This document shows, piece after piece, positions 61,751 to 64,000 of a stretch of DNA of 64,000 nt. Where the stretch lies: positions 62,001 to 126,000 of the forward strand of contig NZ_CP133190.1 in the NCBI RefSeq assembly GCF_030913705.1, written 5' to 3'. A model generated the notes under the pieces. It worked only from the letters and a program-made list of their open reading frames with translations. It did not search any database and was not told the DNA's origin. How positions within the stretch are numbered: the stretch's first letter is position 1; each line of letters opens with the position of its first letter. Source of the stretch: Anaerocolumna sp. MB42-C2 (GTDB taxonomy: Bacteria; Bacillota; Clostridia; Lachnospirales; Lachnospiraceae). Both the position numbers and the translations under genes were made by a program.

Positions 61751-62902
61751 ATGAAACATATTTCTATTCTTGGGTCGACCGGTTCTATAGGCACTCAGAC
61801 TCTGGAAGTTGTCAGATGGAATCAGGATATAATGGTTCATGCGTTAGCAGCGGCCAATAATATAGATTTATTAGAAACGCAGATTCGGGAATTCTCTCCG
61901 AAAATCGTTTGCGTTTGGGATGAAAAAAAAGCGAAAGAACTTGCTCTAAGAATTAAAGATTTACCTGTGGCAGTGGTATCCGGGATGGATGGACTAATCA
62001 GCTGTGCGACAGAGAAAAATACGGAGACAGTTGTAACCGCAATTGTTGGGATGATAGGAATACAGCCTACTATTGAAGCGATAAAAGCAGGAAAAGATAT
62101 TGCTATTGCGAATAAAGAAACGTTAGTAACCGCTGGACATATTATTATGCCATTAGTAAAGGAATACGGTGTTAAGCTGTTACCTGTTGACAGTGAACAT
62201 TCTGCTATTTTTCAAGCGCTTAACAAAGAAGAGACAAATGCGATCAGCCGAATTATTTTAACAGCGTCCGGTGGACCTTTTCGTGGTAAAAAAAGAAATG
62301 ATTTAGAGAACATACAGGTGGAAGACGCACTGAAACATCCTAACTGGTCTATGGGAAGAAAGATTACCATTGATTCATCCACTATGGTCAATAAAGGGCT
62401 GGAAGTTATGGAAGCCAAATGGTTATTTCAAGTTGATTTGGATAGAATACAAGTAGTAATACAGCCCCAGAGTGTAATTCATTCTGCCGTAGAATTTGAA
62501 GACGGTGGAATTATTGCCCAGATGGGTACACCGGATATGAAACTTCCGATTCAATATGCCTTATATTACCCGTCCAGAAAAAAACTTCCGGGAACAAGGC
62601 TTAACTTTTTTGAACTTGGGAAGTTAACATTTGAAGAACCGGATTTCGAAACCTTTAAAGGGTTAGCTTTGGCTTATCAGGCAGCGGTCGAGGGCGGCAG
62701 CCTTCCAACGGTTTATAATGCTGCAAATGAATTAGCAGTTGCCAAATTCTTAAACAGGGAAATTAAATACCTGGATATTGTTGATCTTATTGAGGCAGCT
62801 GTAAGAAATCACAAAACCATACAAAATCCATCCGTTTCTGAAATTCTTAATATTGAAACAGAAACATATGATTTTATTAAGAAACTTACTGCAAAAAGAT
62901 AA
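61751..62902 (+). CDS. dxr: 1-deoxy-D-xylulose 5-phosphate reductoisomerase
   Basis: A 383-residue DXR of the MEP isoprenoid pathway. NADPH motif ILGSTGSIGTQTLEVV at the N-terminus, ANKETLVTAG, metal and substrate block PVDSEHSAIFQ, TASGGPFR and MGRKITIDSSTMVNKGLEVMEAKWLF. ATG codons at 61748 and 61751 are both possible. No Shine-Dalgarno is seen, as with pyrH. With uppS it supplies the lipid carrier pathway. Confidence 0.95.
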   Translation: MKHISILGSTGSIGTQTLEVVRWNQDIMVHALAAANNIDLLETQIREFSPKIVCVWDEKKAKELALRIKDLPVAVVSGMDGLISCATEKNTETVVTAIVGMIGIQPTIEAIKAGKDIAIANKETLVTAGHIIMPLVKEYGVKLLPVDSEHSAIFQALNKEETNAISRIILTASGGPFRGKKRNDLENIQVEDALKHPNWSMGRKITIDSSTMVNKGLEVMEAKWLFQVDLDRIQVVIQPQSVIHSAVEFEDGGIIAQMGTPDMKLPIQYALYYPSRKKLPGTRLNFFELGKLTFEEPDFETFKGLALAYQAAVEGGSLPTVYNAANELAVAKFLNREIKYLDIVDLIEAAVRNHKTIQNPSVSEILNIETETYDFIKKLTAKR

Positions 62903-62946
62903 ATGTGATTGGAATTTATTTTTTTACTAAAATAGAGGAGGTAAGG

Positions 62947-64000
62947 ATGAATATTATTATTGCAATTTTAATATTTAGTTTAATTATTGTTATTCATGAA
63001 CTGGGTCATTTTCTTCTTGCTAAAAAGAACGGTATATTTGTAACTGAGTTTTCCATTGGTATGGGACCCAGAATAATCTCTTTGGTTAAAACGGAAAAAG
63101 GGTATCGACCCAGGCTTTTTTTAAACCAGCATGAGTTTGAATCTACCCCTGAGTGGAAAGATACTACCAAGTATTCCTGGAAGCTGTTTCCTATCGGCGG
63201 TTCCTGCATAATGATGGGTGAGGACGAGATTGTTGAAGATGATAGAGCTTTTAGCAAAAAAGGTGTATGGGCAAGAATTTCTGTAGTTGTAGCCGGACCG
63301 TTTTTTAATTTTATATTAGCTTTTATATTAGCGATGTTTATAATCGGTGTTGTTGGTTATGATCCTGCATCTATTACAAGTGTGGCAAAAGATTCACCTG
63401 CAGCGAATGCAGGAATTCAGGTTGGTGATGTAGTTACGAATATTAACGGAGATAACATAGATATTGGCAGAGATTTATTAACTTATCTGCAATTTAACCC
63501 AATAAACGGTGATGAGGTAACTTTAACTTATCAAAGAGATGGTAAAAAAAATCCAGTCACCTTAAAACCGCTTATGGTGAAAACATATATGCTGGGATTA
63601 GGTTATACACCAGATAATGCAGCAGCAACGATCAATACCTCCGGTTATGAAAATATGCCTTTATCGAAAGCCGGCTTGCAAAACGGTGATGTTATCGTTA
63701 AGATTAATAATACCGCTATTAAAGACGGCAATGCATTAAATCAGTATTTTCATGATAATCCATTATCAGACCAGCCAGTTTCCATAACATATACCAGGGA
63801 AGGAAAAGAGACAACTGTGGAAATCACACCTGTTTTTATTAATGAAAATTACAGTATAGGAATATCTGTAAATTCAGCGAGAGTTAAAACAGATGCTTTC
63901 GGGGTTGTAAAATATAGTGCAGTTGAAGTAAAATATTGGATTAAAACCACAATCCAGAGTTTAGTTCAGATTATTAAAGGTAAAATCAGCAAAAATGATA
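62947..64000 (+). CDS. rseP: RIP metalloprotease RseP, 3' end outside window
   Basis: The frame is open to the window end (351 codons seen). HELGH at residues 17-21 in the first membrane segment is the zinc-protease motif of site-2 proteases. VVVAGPFFNFILAFILAMF is the second hydrophobic segment, and two PDZ-like regions follow (VAKDSPAANAGIQVGDVV; SKAGLQNGDVIVKINN). The second LDG catalytic motif should lie beyond the end. GAGGAGG is 5 bases before the ATG. It cleaves membrane-bound anti-sigma factors and signal-peptide remnants. Confidence 0.92.
   Translation, partial: MNIIIAILIFSLIIVIHELGHFLLAKKNGIFVTEFSIGMGPRIISLVKTEKGYRPRLFLNQHEFESTPEWKDTTKYSWKLFPIGGSCIMMGEDEIVEDDRAFSKKGVWARISVVVAGPFFNFILAFILAMFIIGVVGYDPASITSVAKDSPAANAGIQVGDVVTNINGDNIDIGRDLLTYLQFNPINGDEVTLTYQRDGKKNPVTLKPLMVKTYMLGLGYTPDNAAATINTSGYENMPLSKAGLQNGDVIVKINNTAIKDGNALNQYFHDNPLSDQPVSITYTREGKETTVEITPVFINENYSIGISVNSARVKTDAFGVVKYSAVEVKYWIKTTIQSLVQIIKGKISKND

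Noticed and set aside
1..64000. tRNA, rRNA or CRISPR loci
   Set aside because: No cloverleaf-like segments, rRNA signatures or regularly spaced repeats were seen on reading; a tRNA-finder or CRISPR-finder run would be decisive.

Overview
The window looks like chromosome from a low-GC, anaerobic Firmicute of the Clostridia, most likely a Lachnospiraceae relative (inference). The grounds are AT-rich DNA, strong AGGAGG-type ribosome sites, the order pyrH-frr-uppS-cdsA-dxr-rseP, MptD-type ECF S components, exporter-fold ABC pairs, a LytTR/DUF3021 pair, FeoAB, RNase J, and a cyclic-di-GMP riboswitch. I see no tRNA, rRNA, CRISPR array, prophage or intact insertion sequence.

Layout. 1-5.1 kb is patchy: an MBL-fold hydrolase, an Fe-S QueG-like protein, a small pyrophosphatase-like protein and a Nudix hydrolase sit among gene stumps (glycosyltransferase N-terminus, methyltransferase C-terminus) and a c-di-GMP-I riboswitch whose downstream gene seems missing. 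5.2-7.6 kb is feoA-feoB. 7.9-10.1 kb holds a cupin gene and RNase J. 10.7-16.4 kb is an arsenic/thiol block with three ArsR repressors, a CoA-disulfide reductase-rhodanese, ACR3, an ArsP-like permease and a small redox-disulfide protein.

16.9-38.6 kb is the main accessory region. It has three exporter-fold ABC heterodimers, one full ECF module (S-T-A), one ECF T-A pair without S, TetR, AraC and LytTR regulators, and a hybrid protein joining an AraC-type sensor domain to an ABC ATPase domain. A palindrome TTAG-N6-CTAA, like DtxR-family operators, occurs before feoA, before one ABC pair, before the ECF S gene and at an orphan promoter. This suggests an iron (or manganese) regulon, and that the ABC/ECF systems move metal chelates or haem-like compounds. 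38.7-39.3 kb is a graveyard of DtxR, AraC and CobW fragments. 39.3-47.7 kb is a zinc block: Zur, ZnuBC, ZnuA with two near-perfect Zur palindromes, two CobW GTPases, a CobW-like/permease fusion and a TIGR03943 membrane protein.

47.7-64 kb returns to core functions: a TetR gene and lon sharing an operator half-site, a glycosyltransferase, two PLP fold-type I proteins, a polysaccharide deacetylase beside a bactofilin, then pyrH, frr, uppS, cdsA, dxr and rseP (cut by the window end). Two 164-bp miniature elements with exact 8-bp target duplications lie here.

The best candidate for something undescribed is a pair of related leaders before pyrH and dxr. Each can form an interleaved pseudoknot (TGAAAGAA/TTCTTTCA with GCCACA/TGTGGC) followed by a hairpin whose sequence differs between copies while its pairing is kept. 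Both genes lack a normal Shine-Dalgarno sequence.
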